Counted from the first letter of the stretch, positions 25,201 through 38,825 are shown. The stretch is 64,000 nt of DNA from Cordia subcordata (GCA_028554755.1 JAPTOF010000025.1:4513501-4577500), one strand, 5' to 3'. Numbers and translations are program-made. Notes: generated from the letters alone by a model not told the origin.

Positions 25201-25982
25201 TTATGGGAGAAAGTTCTTAAAAGGTTTAATAATTTTGATGCGGTACCTATGAGCACTCCTTATGATGCTAATAGCCATTTGAAAAAGAATAAAGGAGATG
25301 CTGTCTCTCAAACTATATATGCTCAAATAATTGGGAGTCTAATGCATTTAATGAACTTTACTAGACCTGATATAGCTTATGCTGTGTGTAGATTGAGTAG
25401 GTATACTCACAATCCAAATCATGATCATTAGAATGCATTAGTAAGAGTATTGAAATTTTTGAGAGGTACCATGAACTATGGTATTAAATATAGTGGATTT
25501 CCTGTTGTGTTAGAAGGAGACAGCAATGCTAATTGGATCTCGGATTCCAATCAGACAAAATCCATTAGTGGCTACATGTTCACCCTTGGTTGGGGTATAA
25601 TATCTTGGAAATCAGCCAAACAAACCATAATTGCAAGATCAATTATGGAATCTAAATTTGTGGCATTAGAGTTAGCTGGTAATGACGCCAAGTGGCTGAG
25701 AAATTGTTTGACACATATTCTGTTGGGAATAAAACCAACACCTTCTGTGTTATGCATTGTGATTGCCAAGCTGCAATAGCTATTGCGAAAAAAAAAACCT
25801 TTAATGGGAAAAATAGACACATACATTTGAGACATAATGTGATAAAGCAGCTGCTTAGAAATGGAATTATTTCCATAGATTATGTGAAGTCAGAGATGAA
25901 TTTCGCTTATCCTTTGACTAAACCTTTAGAAAGAAAACTAATTGGTGAAACATCGAGGGAAATGGAACTACTACCAATTTGA
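22245..25982 (+). pseudogene. Copia gag-pol of element B
   Basis: Gag: FKRWQERVYTVFDMH, then a UBN2-like stretch (22331-22603) and a CCHC knuckle CYVCGKLGHHAPQC near 22920. Protease: WVVDSGATRHIC near 23080, with the catalytic DSG. Integrase: LWHARLGHVSLSYIKKM, a Cys pair, then the three acidic residues in TFIDDFSRYT, VRSDRGGEY and ESNGIAERKNRTL (23421-24247). Reverse transcriptase: FYVDDMLIFG (25038) and LSRYTHNPN. RNase H: ISGYMFTLGWGIISWKSAKQ and HCDCQAAIAIAK. At least ten stops or frameshifts (for example at 23308, 23679 and 24245) separate these blocks, so no polyprotein can be made. Confidence 0.9.
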
Positions 25983-26540
25983 GATATCAACGATGGTAAC
26001 CCAACATACGTGATTGAGGATCCCATGAATTAGGTTCATATGGGTAATAATAAGTCATTTGTTGTTATGTTAAGCATTATTAAATTTCTATCCCTCCTAT
26101 GATGTGAATAGTGCAAAACTGCAAATAAAGTGAGGTTGAGCTATGCTGTTAGTCAATTCCATATCGTTTATAGGTGGTGTATTAATTGCATAATACACTT
26201 GATGGATCGACCTATATGAGTGTGGAGTGGTGCCGCTCCGATGAAATTTATGGCAAAATTTTTAGAGCACTCATGAATAATCAGACAAGCGTATGGGCGC
26301 AAAACCACGATGAACAGCAAATTATGGGGGTATAATATGGCAGATAAGAATCTTAACTTATAACAAGAATTCTTGGTTCATAGAAGCTAAAGGCTTCACC
26401 AATTTGTTCTATAAGTTATATCTTATTCTATCTAGGTCTGGTTCATAATCCAAAAGACACCAGATATGATACATTATACTCAATGGTATAAACCCAGCAA
26501 AGTTGTTTTTTTTTTCTTTCTTCTAATCCTTTTGAGATAT

Positions 26541-26548
26541 ATGGGGGA
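26541..26548 (+). other. Polypurine tract of element B
   Basis: ATGGGGGA lies one base before the 3' LTR and would be the plus-strand primer site. Confidence 0.75.
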
Positions 26549-26549
26549 T

Positions 26550-27343
26550 TGTTGGTTGTTTTTGTTTATATCTCAAAAGAATAGTTTACTTCCCACATTA
26601 GAAAAATGATAAACCTTTTCTCACTTTATATTAGTTCATATTTTAGTGGGCTTGTGAAAGATAGAACAAGGGGTTGGGCTCGCACACATTAGATTTGGGC
26701 CGAAAGTTCAAATTGGTAGATTTGCCCCCCTGCACGCGCGACATATGTGAGGCCCGGTCCAAGCCACACTTTTAAATTTTATTATTTTCTTATTCAGAAA
26801 TGATTATATTTTTACTGCTTATTTGGACTTGGTCTATTTCTGCACCAGAAAAATTAATTTATTTGAACAGGTAAAAATGTCTACCTGGTCTTCCTCCTTT
26901 TTTGACTGTTGAACAGCTGAGCTGATATTTCTCAAATTCAACTGCACCTTTTTCGAGTTAATTCGTTGAACAAAAGCCTATAAATAGCCTTTCAATTCTT
27001 CATGCCAAATCCAGTTTTTTGAAAAACTTTCTCCTCTCTTTCTTTGCTGCTTTAGGGTATTAAAAACTTTCTCTTTTCTATTTCGTATCTAATATTTGCT
27101 TAACTTTTGCTAGGTTTAAACGTTTTATTTTCTTGCTCCTAGTTCAAAGCTAGAAGAACTTGTTGAATCCTGGAAGATACGCTTACTAGTTAGGCAGAAT
27201 ATCCTTACGGACAATGTTCATAACACGCCTTAAGCTATTATTTTATTGTTACTATTAAAATCATTTTTCTTTCAACTTTTTATTGCATTACTTTTTGCAC
27301 TTATCTTACAGTTATTATTCATTTTGGACTATATTTTCCAACA
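26550..27343 (+). repeat. 3' LTR of copia element B (794 bp)
   Basis: Starts TGTTGG and ends CCAACA, giving a perfect 6-bp terminal inverted repeat. It contains CCTATAAATAG near 26978 as a TATA region. No second copy is present in the window. Confidence 0.8.
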
Positions 27344-27782
27344 TAAACATCTACTTATTAAAATGCCAAAGTGAATAGAAAAATTAGCAAACTGAAACAC
27401 CTAATCTATTAGCATCTTGGCTGGTTACAAGCCTTGTCAAACACACCAATTTCCACTACCACCCATTTGTCTGTGGATGAAAAAAAAAATGCAAAGAAAG
27501 ATATCTGCAGCAAAAACTTGGAGTTAGCCATTCAAAGATCTTGGATTTTGAAGATGTATATAAACAAAGATACAGATGAAAAAAGGAAAAGAAAAAAAGG
27601 AAAGAAGAGGAAAATAAATTCTTAATAAGTATGTATATAAAAAAAGATACAAATAAAAAAAAGGAAGAAAGAAAGGAAAAAAAAAAGAAAGCAAGAAAAA
27701 GAAAAGGAAATCAAAATCTTACCTCAACGCATCATGAAACAAAAAGACATGCACAACCTTGATTTACTTTTTAGTAAGAGCA
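27344..27782. other. Intergenic, purine-rich
   Basis: 27480-27710 is an almost pure A/G stretch on the plus strand. The small open frames in it are low complexity and not credible as genes. Confidence 0.6.
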
Positions 27783-27787
27783 TTATA

Positions 27788-28026
27788 TGTTATAAAACTA
27801 AAAGAAAAGAGAGAATATAGGAGAAGAGACAAGAATGAGAGAGGAGAATAATAATTTTATTGATATTGATATGTGTAGAATTATAATATATAGGCCCTTA
27901 TTTAGAGGCATACAGTGACTTGCTCCCAAGAAAGTGTCTTTTTTCTAGTTTGCAGGCTTTTGTCTTCTCGAGCTTGGACTTGGGTCCCTAAATAATTGAC
28001 TATAAATATCCACATGATCCATAACA
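27788..28026 (-). repeat. 3' LTR of copia element D
   Basis: On the minus strand it begins TGTTATGGATCATGTGG and ends TTTTATAACA. It matches 39888-40128. A polypurine-type AAGAAGGAG lies just inside it on the minus strand (28027-28035). Confidence 0.85.
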
Positions 28027-28135
28027 CTCCTTCTTGGATATTCATCTATAAAGAATATACTTCGATAAAAGGAAAAAAAACCCAATAAGATAAAAATCCT
28101 AGTAAAAGAAAAATAGTACAATATTTTTATTATAC

Positions 28136-28383
28136 GTTTCATGCTATCTCATTAAAAACCTTGCCAGCAAAATCTTGTAGGACAAAACCTAGCCTAAGGG
28201 AAAAAGTGTACAGCTCGTATTTGTCTCCTTTTTATTTCAGCATATTAAGAAAAATTTTTGAGTATGCATGCCAATCTAATAGTTTCTCAAACATTATAAA
28301 TGACATCAGTTCAAAAGAACTTGATAAGTGTTGTGAAGTTTGGACATTCACTAAAGTCAACTTTGGTGGCTGTAAGCAAGCAG
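28136..28383 (-). pseudogene. RNase H end and 3' tail of element D, left of the nested insertion
   Basis: On the minus strand 28215-28136 matches the 3' tail of element C (34003-34075): AGGTTTTGTCC, GGTAAGGTTTTTAATGAG and GTAGCATGAA-type words. 28383-28216 aligns weakly with the RNase H C-terminal part of C (TTTGAGAAACTATT against TTGGAGAAATTGG). It carries stops. Confidence 0.55.
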
Positions 28384-28659
28384 AGCAAGAAAACTCAGAA
28401 AGTTAATAACATGAGGAGATGTGATGGCTTGACTTATTAGATGGGAAATCTGCAACACACGCACAAGCCACAATTTTGAAGATTTACTACAATTAACATT
28501 TATATCTTTGTCTCCTAAGCTTTGTCTATAAATAGTGGGAAGTGGCAGTGAATTTTATCTTAAGATGTAGAGAGCGATTCAAAGAAAATTCAATAGAATT
28601 CAATTTTTATCTATACTTTCTTTCTACATATTTCTTTCTTTCATAGTTATTTTATAACA
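28384..28659 (+). repeat. 5' LTR of copia element C
   Basis: Shared with 34141-34416, from AGCAAG to TTTTATAACA. It contains TCTATAAATAG near 28525 as TATA box. Confidence 0.8.
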
Positions 28660-28660
28660 C

Positions 28661-28674
28661 CTTATCAGCACAAG
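28661..28674 (+). other. Primer-site motif of element C
   Basis: CTTATCAGCACAAG directly follows the LTR. The same TTATCAGCAC word lies just inside the 5' LTR of element D, although the two LTRs are unrelated in sequence. It differs from the TGGTATCAGAGCC site of element A. Confidence 0.6.
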
Positions 28675-29263
28675 TCTCTGTCAATGAGGAGTTCTGCAAA
28701 TTATTAAAAGGAGCATGATCCTACAAAAATTTCGGTAACAGTTCTTATTTTATTTTTGGCATTACATCATATCTATAGCATAAAGTTTTTACTATCTTAT
28801 TTATTTTACATTGCATTTATTCTAGAAATAAACTTTCTGTTATATTATTTCTTCTAGAATAGATAATTGTGATATTTCCTATTTAATAAAATAACAATGA
28901 TAAAATAAAATAATAAAAATTATTGTAATTTTTCAGAAAACCTAATTACCGTGACTTTTGAGGACGTGATCACCTTGACTTTTGGACATGTGATAATAAT
29001 GACTTAATTAAGAAAAAAAATTATGACTTTTAAGGACATAAACACTAATATAATTATATAATGACTAATTATAATAAATACACTAGCATGTTATTTACAT
29101 TTGAATTTAATATCTGTATATTATGTCATGCTTATAAGTTTCATATGCCATATTTGTAATTTATTGCTATGTGCTTATATTTATTGATTTATAAGTTACT
29201 TCAGATAAATATATTACTATTTCACTTACTAATTTTTTTTTTTTGAAATATGCTAGATTTATA

Positions 29264-32200
29264 ATGTCAAACTTCACGAAGCTTGAGTTTGTGGCCTTGA
29301 TATGTCTGGCAACAATTATTTATCATGGATCCTGGATGCCAAAATCCATCTCAATGCCAAGTACCTTGGAGAAACAATTAAAGAAGGAAATAATGCATCC
29401 TTACAGGATTGCGATAAAGCATTGATAATCCTTCGTCATCATCTCCATGAAAGGCTTAAAGCTGAATATCTTATAGTAAAGGATCCACATATCCTTTGGC
29501 AAAATTTGAAGGAAAGATTTGATCATCATAAAACAGTGATCCTTCCTAAATCTCGTTACGAGTGGATTCACTTGCGATTGCAAGATTTTAAAATTGTAAG
29601 TGAGTATAACTCCGCTGTATTTAGAATTACTTCACAATTGAAATTATGCGGAGAAAAGATCACTGATGAAGACATGTTAGAGAAGACATTCTCTATTTGC
29701 CACGTATTTGATATGCTTTTACAATAACAATATAGAGAGTATGGTTTCAAAAAATATTCTGAGTTAATCTCATGTCTTCTTGTTACTGAACAAAATAATG
29801 AGCTCTTGATTAAAAACCATCAAACACGACCGACTAGCTCAGAACCATTTCCTAAACTGAGCGAAATTGCATCTCTTGAGGTGAATGCTACATCATCAAA
29901 TAATTATGGTCATGTGCGTGGTCGTGGATATGATCGTAGTTGTGGTTGCGGCCGTGGTTATAGACATGGTAATAGTCGTAATTTTCATAGGTCAAATAGA
30001 CCAAATTTCAAAAGACAAGGAAACCACGACAAAGGAAATAATCCAGGAAATAAATCTTTCTAATATACTAAAAGTACTTGCAATAGATGTGGCATGAAAG
30101 GATATTGACATCAAATATGTCGTACTGCTAAACATCTCGTAGATCTTTATCAAATTTCGTTCAAAGAAAAAGGAAAAGGTGTAGAGAGAAATCTTGTTGA
30201 ACAAAATACTCAAATGAATTACACACACTTTGACTGCTCTAATTTCTTTGAGGATGCTACAAAAAAATATTGAGCAATTGATTGGTGATGGAAATGTCCA
30301 TCCAAATTAGTCTTTATATAAAAGTAGAACGTTTTAATTATGTCGAACTATTTGTAATTTTAATGCTTAATCTTAGCTCAAATGTAATATCTATCTTTTA
30401 TGAAATGAATATCGTATCTTTGCTAATATTTGTGTATTTCTTTATTACTACTGTGAAGAAATATGGATTTGCATCATATCAGTGATGGAGAAATATGTTT
30501 GGCTGATAGTGCTACAACACATACTATTCTCAAGAATAAGAATCATTTCTCCATGCTGAAATTAACTGATGCAGTTGTCAAAACAATAGCTAGTTCTGCA
30601 AAGTTAATTGAAGGCTCTGGTAAAACTTGTATTATGTTTCTTGGAGGAACAAAGATGATAATAATAGCGATGCTTTATACTCAAGTAGATCGCAAACGAA
30701 TCTACTCAATTTTAAAGATATAAAAGAAAATGATTATCATATTGAAACCATGAAGGAAGGCAATAAAGAATATTTCTATATTACATCACTTATATCTGGC
30801 AAAAAGCATATATTAGAAAAATTACCAGCATTTTTTTTGGACTATATTGTACTTATATAAATCCTGTGGAATCACATGCAGTGATAAACCAGAAGATAAT
30901 TGATCCAAAGAATTTTACTCTTTGCATGATCACCTTGGACATCTAGGCGCAAGAATGATGAGACGAATTATTGAAAATTCACATGGGCACTCATTAAAGA
31001 GCCAAAAAGCACTCTCATCAAATGATTTTTTCATGTGTTGCTTATGCCCAAGGGAAATTGATTATAAGGCCATCTCTAACTAAAATTGATGCTAAAAATC
31101 TTGCATTTTTAGAATGAATTCAAGAGGGCATGTGTGGGTCTATTTTTCCTACATGTTGACCATTTTGATATTTTATGGTGTTAATAGATGCTGCCACATA
31201 TTGGTCACATGTCTCCTTATTATCCACTCAAAATGTGGCATTCGCAAGACTCATGCACAAATAATCCGCTTACATGCACAATTTTTGGATTATACAATTA
31301 AAAAAATTCGTCTTAATAATGCAGGAGAATTTACATCCCAATCTTTTAATGATTATTGTACATCAATAGTGATTATAGTTGAGCATCATGTGGCCTACGT
31401 GTATACTCAAAATGGTTTAGCAGAATTTTTATTAAACGCTTATAGTTAATTGCTAAACCACTACTTATGAGAACTAAGTTGCCTAGTTCTGCTTGGGGAC
31501 ATTGCATATTACATGCTGCAGCACTGGTTCGAATAAGACCAACTACTTATCGTAGATATTCTCCTATACAATTGGTTTCTAGTCAAGACCCAAATAAATC
31601 CCGTTTAAAAATATTTGGTTGTGTAGTATATGTTCCAATTGCTCCACTACAGTGCACAAAAATGGGACCGCAAAGAAGACTGGGAATATATGTTGGTTTT
31701 GAATCTCCATCAATCATTAAATATCTTGAACCCTTAACTAGAGATCTTTTTTACAGCATATTTTGCTTATTGCCAGTTTGACGAAACAGTATTCCCAGTA
31801 TTAGGGGGAGAAAAACAAAAGCTAGAAAAGCAAGAAATTACATGGAATGCATCATCTATGGCTCATTTTGATCCTCGCACAAATCTATCTAAACAAGAAG
31901 TTCAGAAAATTATTTATCTACAAAGGATTGCTCATCAATTGCCAGATGCATTCTCTGATACAAAGACATGTTCCAACTCAAAATCCTCCCACTAGAATTA
32001 ATATTTCAAAAAGGCAATCTAATAATCTAGCAAATGAGTCTACGGCACGTCAAAAACGTGGTAAACCAATTGGTTCCAAAGATAAAAATCTTTGGAAAAG
32101 GAGGGAGTTGAATAAGCAAGTTGGCATTTTCGAGTTTCTCAATGATCCTGTAGATGTCGCAAAAATTGCTGGAAAGGCAACACTAGTAGAGAATCAGGTA

Positions 32201-33970
32201 CCTGAGTGTGAGAAAAATAGTGACAATATTAAAAATGAAGAGATCTCAATTAATCATATCTCTACAGGAAAAAGATGGAGGCAAAACGAACTTGTTGTTG
32301 ATAAAAAATTTTCATATGCGGTAGCCACTAAGTTGATGATAGAAAGCGAGGATCATGAACCAAAGTCCGTTCAAGAATGTCGACATAGAAATGATTGGCC
32401 TAAATGGAAAGACGCAAAGGAGGCTGAATTAGATTCTTCTATAAAGCGTAAAGTTTTTGGACCTATAGTCCAAACGCCTAAAAATGAAAGGCCCGTAGGC
32501 TACACGTGGGTATTCATGCAAAAACGAAATAAAAACAATGAAATTGTAAGATATAAAACACGACTTGTAACACAAGATTTTTCACAAAGGCCTGGAATTG
32601 ATTATAAGGAGACATAGTCTTTGGCGGTGGACGCAATTACATTCATATATTTAATCAGCCTAGCAATTTGTGAAGGACTTTATATGCACCTCATGGATAT
32701 AATGACAGCATATTTATATGGGTTACTTGATAGTGACATTTATATGAAAGTCCCTGAAGGACTAAATATGCCTCAGGCATATAGATCAAATCTCTGGGAG
32801 ATGTACTCCAGTAAATTGCAAAGATCTTTGTTTAGATTGAAACAATCTGGACAAATGTGGTACAATCGTCTAAGTACATTCCTCCTAAAGGAAGGATATG
32901 TTAATAGTCCCATAAACCCATGTGTTTTCATTAAGAAATCCAGAAAAAGGGTTTGTTATTACTGCTATATATGTTGATGATTTAAACATCATAGGGACTG
33001 TTGAAGAGCTTAAAGCAGCAATTGCATATTTGTGTAAAGAATTTGAGATGAAAGATCTGCACGAAACTAAATTTTGTCTTGGCCTGCAAATTGAGCATTT
33101 GTCAAGTAGAATTTTAGTCCATCAAAAGACTTATACTGAAAAATTTTTGAAAAGATTTAATATAGACAAAACTCATCTATTGAGTACCCCCATGGTTGTT
33201 CAATCTCTTGCTATAAAAAAGGAACCTTTTCGTCATCAAGAAGATAACGAAGAAATACTTGGCCCTGAAGTGCTGTATCTTAGTGCAATTGGTGCATTAA
33301 TGTATCTTGTTAACAATACATGTCCAGATATTGCATTTTCTGTAAATTTATTAGCAAAGATTTAGTGCTGCACCAACACGAAGACATTGGGCCGGTATTA
33401 AACATGATTTCATTATCTTTGTAGAACAATTGATATAGGCTTATTATATTCAAAGCATACACATCCTACACTAATTGGGTATGCAGATGTTGGGTATTTA
33501 TCTGACCTGCATAAAGGACGATCCCAAATAACTAGATATCTTTTCACATATGGTGGTACAGCTATTTCCTGGCTCAACAAAACAAACTATTGCTGCCACT
33601 TTCTAAAATCATGCTGAAATACTTACACTACATGAGGTGAGCCGACAATGTGTATGGTTGAGATCTTTAACTCAACATATTGAAGAAGAATGCAACATTT
33701 CAACTAGCAAAAAAAGACCAACCATACTGTATGAAAATAATACTGCTTGTATTGCTTAAGTTAAAGGAGGCTACATTAAGGGTGACAGAACTAAGTATAT
33801 TTCACCAAAATTCTTCTTTACACATGACCTCTAAAAGAAAGGAGAGATTGATGTTTGTCAAATTCGTTCAAGTGAGAATTTAGCAGATTTGTTTACAAAG
33901 GCGTTACCTAGAACAACATTGGAGAAATTGGTACACAAGATCGGCATACCACGACTTAGAGATTGCTCCT
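29264..33970 (+). pseudogene. Copia gag-pol of element C
   Basis: Gag starts MSNFTKLEFVAL at 29264, shifts frame, and continues as SGNNYLSWILDAKIHLNAKY to 29727. A Gly/Arg-rich segment (VRGRGYDR) and a knuckle CNRCGMKGY..HQIC follow near 30080, with a stop replacing one residue. Protease: CLADSATTHTILKNKNHF (30490-30545). Integrase pieces lie at 30915-31700, including KIRLNNAGEF, TKLPSSAWGH and YVGFESPSII. Reverse transcriptase runs 32350-33365 with GYTWVFMQKRN, MDIMTAYLYG, LKQSGQMWYNRL and IYVDDLNIIG. RNase H and tail run to about 33970 (NLADLFTKALPRTTLEKL). Several stops and shifts break it. Confidence 0.88.
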
Positions 33971-34140
33971 GATTGCCTTCATGAGGGGGAGAATTATACG
34001 TGCTGTACTCTTTTTCCCTTAGTGTAGGTTTTGTCCCAATGGGTTTTTCTGGTAAGGTTTTTAATGAGGTAGCATGAAGCGTATAACGAGGATGTTGTAC
34101 TCTTTTTCTTTCACTAGGATTTTTTTCCACTAGGTTTTCG

Positions 34141-34416
34141 AGCAAGTAAACTCAAAAAGTTAGTAACAAGAGGAGATGTGATGGCTTGACTTATTAGATG
34201 GGAAATCTACAACACATGCACAAGCCGCAATTTTGAAGATTTACTGCAATTAACATTTATATCTTTGTCTTCTGAGCTTTGTCTATAAATAGTAAGGAGT
34301 GAAAGTGCATTTTATCTTAAGATGTAGAGACCAATTCAAAGAGAATTCAATAGAATTCAATTTTTATCTGTACTTTCTTTCTACATATTTCTTTCTTTCA
34401 TAGTTATTTTATAACA
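34141..34416 (+). repeat. 3' LTR of copia element C
   Basis: Partner of 28384-28659, of equal length. Confidence 0.8.
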
Positions 34417-34530
34417 TTAGGTTATTACTCAAGAAACTTGATGAGCCTTCATATTTATTAGGAAGTTCATGCATGGATTTCAACACAATATGCTAGGCTC
34501 AATTACTTTCAATGTAATCTCCTTGACTCA
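34417..34530 (-). pseudogene. RNase H fragment of element D, right of the nested insertion
   Basis: On the minus strand AAGGAGATTACATTGAAAG aligns with AAGGAGGCTACATTAAGGG in the RNase H region of element C. This places the insertion point of C inside the RNase H domain of D. Stops are present. Confidence 0.55.
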
Positions 34531-36259
34531 AGCAATTCATAGAATTTCATTTACTTGTTGAGTAATATATTGGCATGGTTGAGGAGATAGTAATAATGTT
34601 GAGCCTTGACGAGCAACATGTAATGATTTTAGCATATATAAAAACATATTGCTCTTTGTCAATCAAACAAATGCTCAAACAACTTTGATTGTGAGCATCT
34701 CAATATAGTGATGTTATATCACTTGTTTATGATAATAATAAAATTTATGTGCAATACCACCAAATCCTTTCTATTAGTATAGAACCAAGTCTTGCTAATA
34801 AAATTAGATATAAGGGTGCCGGCACAAATAGTCTAGCAAGATATAGTAATATATCAATAGCATTGAGGTGTGACTATTTGGGACCAATATGTTTCATCAC
34901 TTTCACAATATCAAAATGGTCCATCTAATATCAAGGATCAAACAATTAAGACAATCAAAGAATGAACTTTTTAGCTTCAATTTTTTTTTTTAATAAATTG
35001 ATTGATGGATACCACTCAATCTTCAAGCTGAGTTATATTTTTGTCTTAATTTTATATAAGTACATAATTGGGAGCTTCATAAGATCCTTTTATATAATAC
35101 ATTCAAATAAACATATAGGCTATTATAGTCTTTTTCTCTAGAACATTTGCACTAAGGCAAATATATCTCAATCTTCTAAATATCTCAAAATATACAAAAA
35201 TCTTTGTAATTTAGTTAAATATCTTTCTCTAAAGATTTATAGTTCAAACATTGTCAGTTCTTCAAGGACTTGCAATAAAATATCACACTTTTTGAGATAT
35301 ATATGTATAAAGATGCATGTGAAGTCTTCTTAAGAATTGCTAGGCATAAATGCACCCACGGCATGAGAATTATAATCAATACCAAGCCTCAATAACTTGG
35401 GTGATACAAGAAAATTATGGTTAAAACCTTCACATAGGCATAACCACATAATGCAATAACCCATTCCCTATATAATATTTAGCAGTTTAAGAGCTAGTCA
35501 ACTATGTGATACAATCCTTGAAATTTTCAACAATATGGGATTGATTTTATAATGCTCCCCCTTAATCCCATATGTAATATGAATTGACCAGTGAGGGTCA
35601 AAATGCCTAGTGCATCCTTTTATACTTGGCCAAATGTATTTGTGTTGACATCTTTAGATGGATTTCAACTCATAATCCCCATTTTCTCATTGTAATAGTA
35701 GCTACTGCATATGGAAATATTTGATTGTTATCATTTACATTTCGGTTCCACTATTTCAATAATAGTATAATTGAGTGAGATCTCATTCTCAATAATTTCA
35801 ATCATATCATCAGGTACCCGATACTCTCTTAGAGTAATATATTTCTTTCAGTTATAACTTACGTTGTTTGATTTGGCTTGATATTTTTAGGACATCAACT
35901 ATTTCAAAAAATGCCTACTCATTTTACTCCTTTGTTTCTAGAACCAATAAGTCTACTAGACTTCTAGCATCTAGTAGATATATTTTTTAATATTTTTCCA
36001 AACTGACAATTAAATAATAGGAGCATACGAAACTAGTCTATGTGACTTTGTCACTTTTCTTGGTATCAAGGAATGCATCTTTGCAATCTTTTTGCAAATA
36101 TATAATTTTCTGAACTTTCAGTTCATCTTGCAATCTGAACTTTCAGTTCATCTTGCTATATGCAAGGATCAGATGTATCTTATAGAATGTTTAATCTTTC
36201 CAGCTTTTATTTTCCTCCCGCTGATATTGGGAATAATATCTCAATAATTAGCAAAATAT

Positions 36260-36600
36260 GCTATTTCAGTATCCTTAGTCAATGATACAAAATATTTAAC
36301 AATTGCCTAAGATTCAAATTTAACATAAATTCCCAATTCTTTTTCGATAGACCCATCTTAATGCGCTGTGGTGGGGCAATAAAAATATATTTCACATAGT
36401 AAAAATATTTATATGAGATTTTCTTTACCAACGGAGAGTAATTAATAATAAGCAGTTGGTCTTCTTCCATAAAAGCTGCAAAATAAAACATAATGTTCCT
36501 AAGGCTAGGCAACTTTATTGTCACAAATGATGGTCTACGAATATACGCTCTTAAGTGTTCATTGAAAGATTCTACAAGACCAATATATACACCCCTTGAA
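36260..36600 (-). pseudogene. Integrase C-terminal fragment of element D
   Basis: The minus-strand frame gives LRAYIRRPSF, TIKLPSL..NIMFYFAAFMEE and IAPPQRIKMG, then after a frameshift GIYVKFES and AIVKYF. These parallel TKLPSSAWGHCILHAAAL, APLQCTKMGP and GIYVGFES in element C. It is degenerate. Between 34530 and 36260 reverse transcriptase should follow, but I could not recognise it. Two 25-bp copies of GAACTTTCAGTTCATCTTGC lie near 36112-36162. Confidence 0.6.
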
Positions 36601-38825
36601 TTCTTTATAGATGTTAAGACAATTCAACGTCTTTATTTGGGGTTGCTTAGTAAGAAAATTTTTGTTTTCTTGAAGACATGCAACATATGTATAGGTGTGT
36701 ATCTGAATTTTCAAAAATTCTTCTCATTATTGTTGCACCCATATGACCTAGTAGGTTATGTCAAAGAATAAAGAAAATCTTTGGATCAAATAACTTCTAG
36801 TTATTCAAAAATAAATATATGTAAATCTAAAGAAGATAATGCTGGCAATTTTATTATATAGCTTTTGCCAGAGATAAGTGCTAGAGATAGTATTTAGTTC
36901 AATCATATATGGTCTCAATATAAGGGCTAATAGTGCTCTAACATTTAATATATTTCTCAAAATCTACTTGAAAATAAATATCACTTATCAATAGTTTCTT
37001 GAAGAAACTAAATATGGGTTCTTCAAGAATCTCTATTTATTTAAACAATAATGATTGAATGTCTACTCACAATTTAAGAAAAATTAGATGAGATATGAGT
37101 ATGCAGATAACTCATAACTTGATAAATAAAGTATAAAAATTATTAATATAATTAGTGAAATAAAAATTTCAAATACTTTGAAAGCATATTATCATTACAC
37201 ATACAGGTTTCGAATTGTGAGCTAATTAATATCATGCGATTAATTAATTCTTTTTCAAGGGAGTTCAGATGTAGATCATATATCTAAAGTTTGGCTTCAA
37301 CTATTTGATAAACAAAATAAATAATTCAATAAAACAATGCATAATATAAAAGGTTGAAAAATAATATTTGGTAAAACAAAGAGAAGGAATTGACACCTAA
37401 AGAGTTTCATAACAATATCAATTATTAGTAAAACAATCAAAATTGACAATTTTATTTTTGTATGCTATGATATATAGTTTAGCCAAGCTATTATTTTTCA
37501 AATTCCATAAATATTGTGGAATTCATATATGCAACATATAATTGGTGACATAAATTTTTCTTTTTTTTTTCTTACTAAATTTAATAATATAACTTGCAAT
37601 AATAAATTTTAAAAAAAATCAAATTAGTGACTGTACAAAAGATACATAATCAGTATTTGATAATCTCCATATAATTGTTAAGAAACATTAATATACAGTT
37701 ATATGTAAAGAAGAGTAGAAAATAATTGCAATAGAATATATTATCTCACACTAAATTGAATAGCCACATGCATCTTTCATACGTAGATATGAATCCAAGA
37801 TAATTAAATTTAATATAATATGTGCATAGAGGAAATAATAAGAAATAACAACAATTTTAATAGAAGGGCTTAATGTGTATGACAAGTACACATCTAATAT
37901 CCTTTCACAACATCCTAGTTGTAATCATAAGGGATTTTTTTTTCTAATCCCTTTTCTTTTCATATTTGTCTCGAGCCTTTAAGCTTTTTTAAATTTGATC
38001 ACCATCATAATGTGAAATACTATTATAATCACATTCATTACAGCAAATCATATATCATTCACTTCAGAGAATGATTTTAAGCGAATTGATATAATTAATA
38101 ATATTATACGAAATATTGCTGTGCTCATTGAATGTGGATGGTACTCTAAATATTCTTTTCAATTCAAGCTCTCAATTTTGCTAATATAAAAACGTATTCA
38201 AGGCACAAAAATCAATTTGATTATTTTACGTATCTTCACAGAATATATTTTATCCACATAATTTCAAAATATCTTTTGGATATTGCAGATTGATACTTAC
38301 TTATAAATTCAAGCTCATGTAATTCCATTTAATATGTCCATAGCTAGTCATTGGAAGATTTCTTGCCTTGTGATGGCCATATATTTCTTTGTAATATTTG
38401 CGAAAAAGTATATTTTCCTTCTATTCTCTTCACAATATATTTAGACTTTAAGCCTTTGTGAAGACAATTATAAGGATTTCTTTCATAAAATCCTTTGTCA
38501 TTATATTTTTCTTCATTTTTTTTTCAAATTTAAGTTATTTATGACCTTCATAATACCCATAATTATTATTTCCATAATCATATCCATAATAACAAGATAA
38601 TATACTATTCTTTTCAAAAAATGGTTTTAGGTAGATTGTCATGATTCAGAACAATTCATCACAAATAATTTTGCCCGCAGGATGTGATAATGCCCAAAAT
38701 AAATTTTCAATTCATGCTCTAAAATATTATATGTTAAAGCATATTCAAGGCATGTATATTTTTTGTATGAAATTGTTTGAGAGATATTGCAGATTTATAC
38801 TCGCTTTCAACCTCAAAATTCTGCA

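Larger units (their letters stand above)
22245..27343 (+). mobile_element. Ty1/copia retrotransposon B, 5'-truncated
   Basis: Gag, protease, integrase, reverse transcriptase, RNase H, polypurine tract and a 3' LTR are present in copia order. No matching 5' LTR or primer site exists upstream; the gag begins abruptly next to the F-box pseudogene. The element was therefore truncated or rearranged at its left end. Confidence 0.85.
28384..34416 (+). mobile_element. Ty1/copia retrotransposon C, nested in element D
   Basis: Two 276-bp LTRs (28384-28659 and 34141-34416), differing at about 20 positions by eye, flank a primer-site motif and decayed gag-pol. Sequence on both sides belongs to the RNase H region of element D, in opposite orientation, showing that C jumped into D. 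I could not find a clean 5-bp target duplication, so the 5' edge of the LTRs may be a few bases off. Confidence 0.85.

Noticed and set aside
27471..27720. Lys/Arg-rich open frame 27434-27625
   Set aside because: It is a translation of a purine-only stretch.
28320..34420. 5-bp target duplication for element C
   Set aside because: Candidates such as GTAAG/TTAGG do not match well enough; nesting is supported by element D sequence on both sides instead.
36493..36771. Plus-strand 92-codon frame
   Set aside because: The opposite strand shows the element D integrase fragment; this frame has no recognisable domain.
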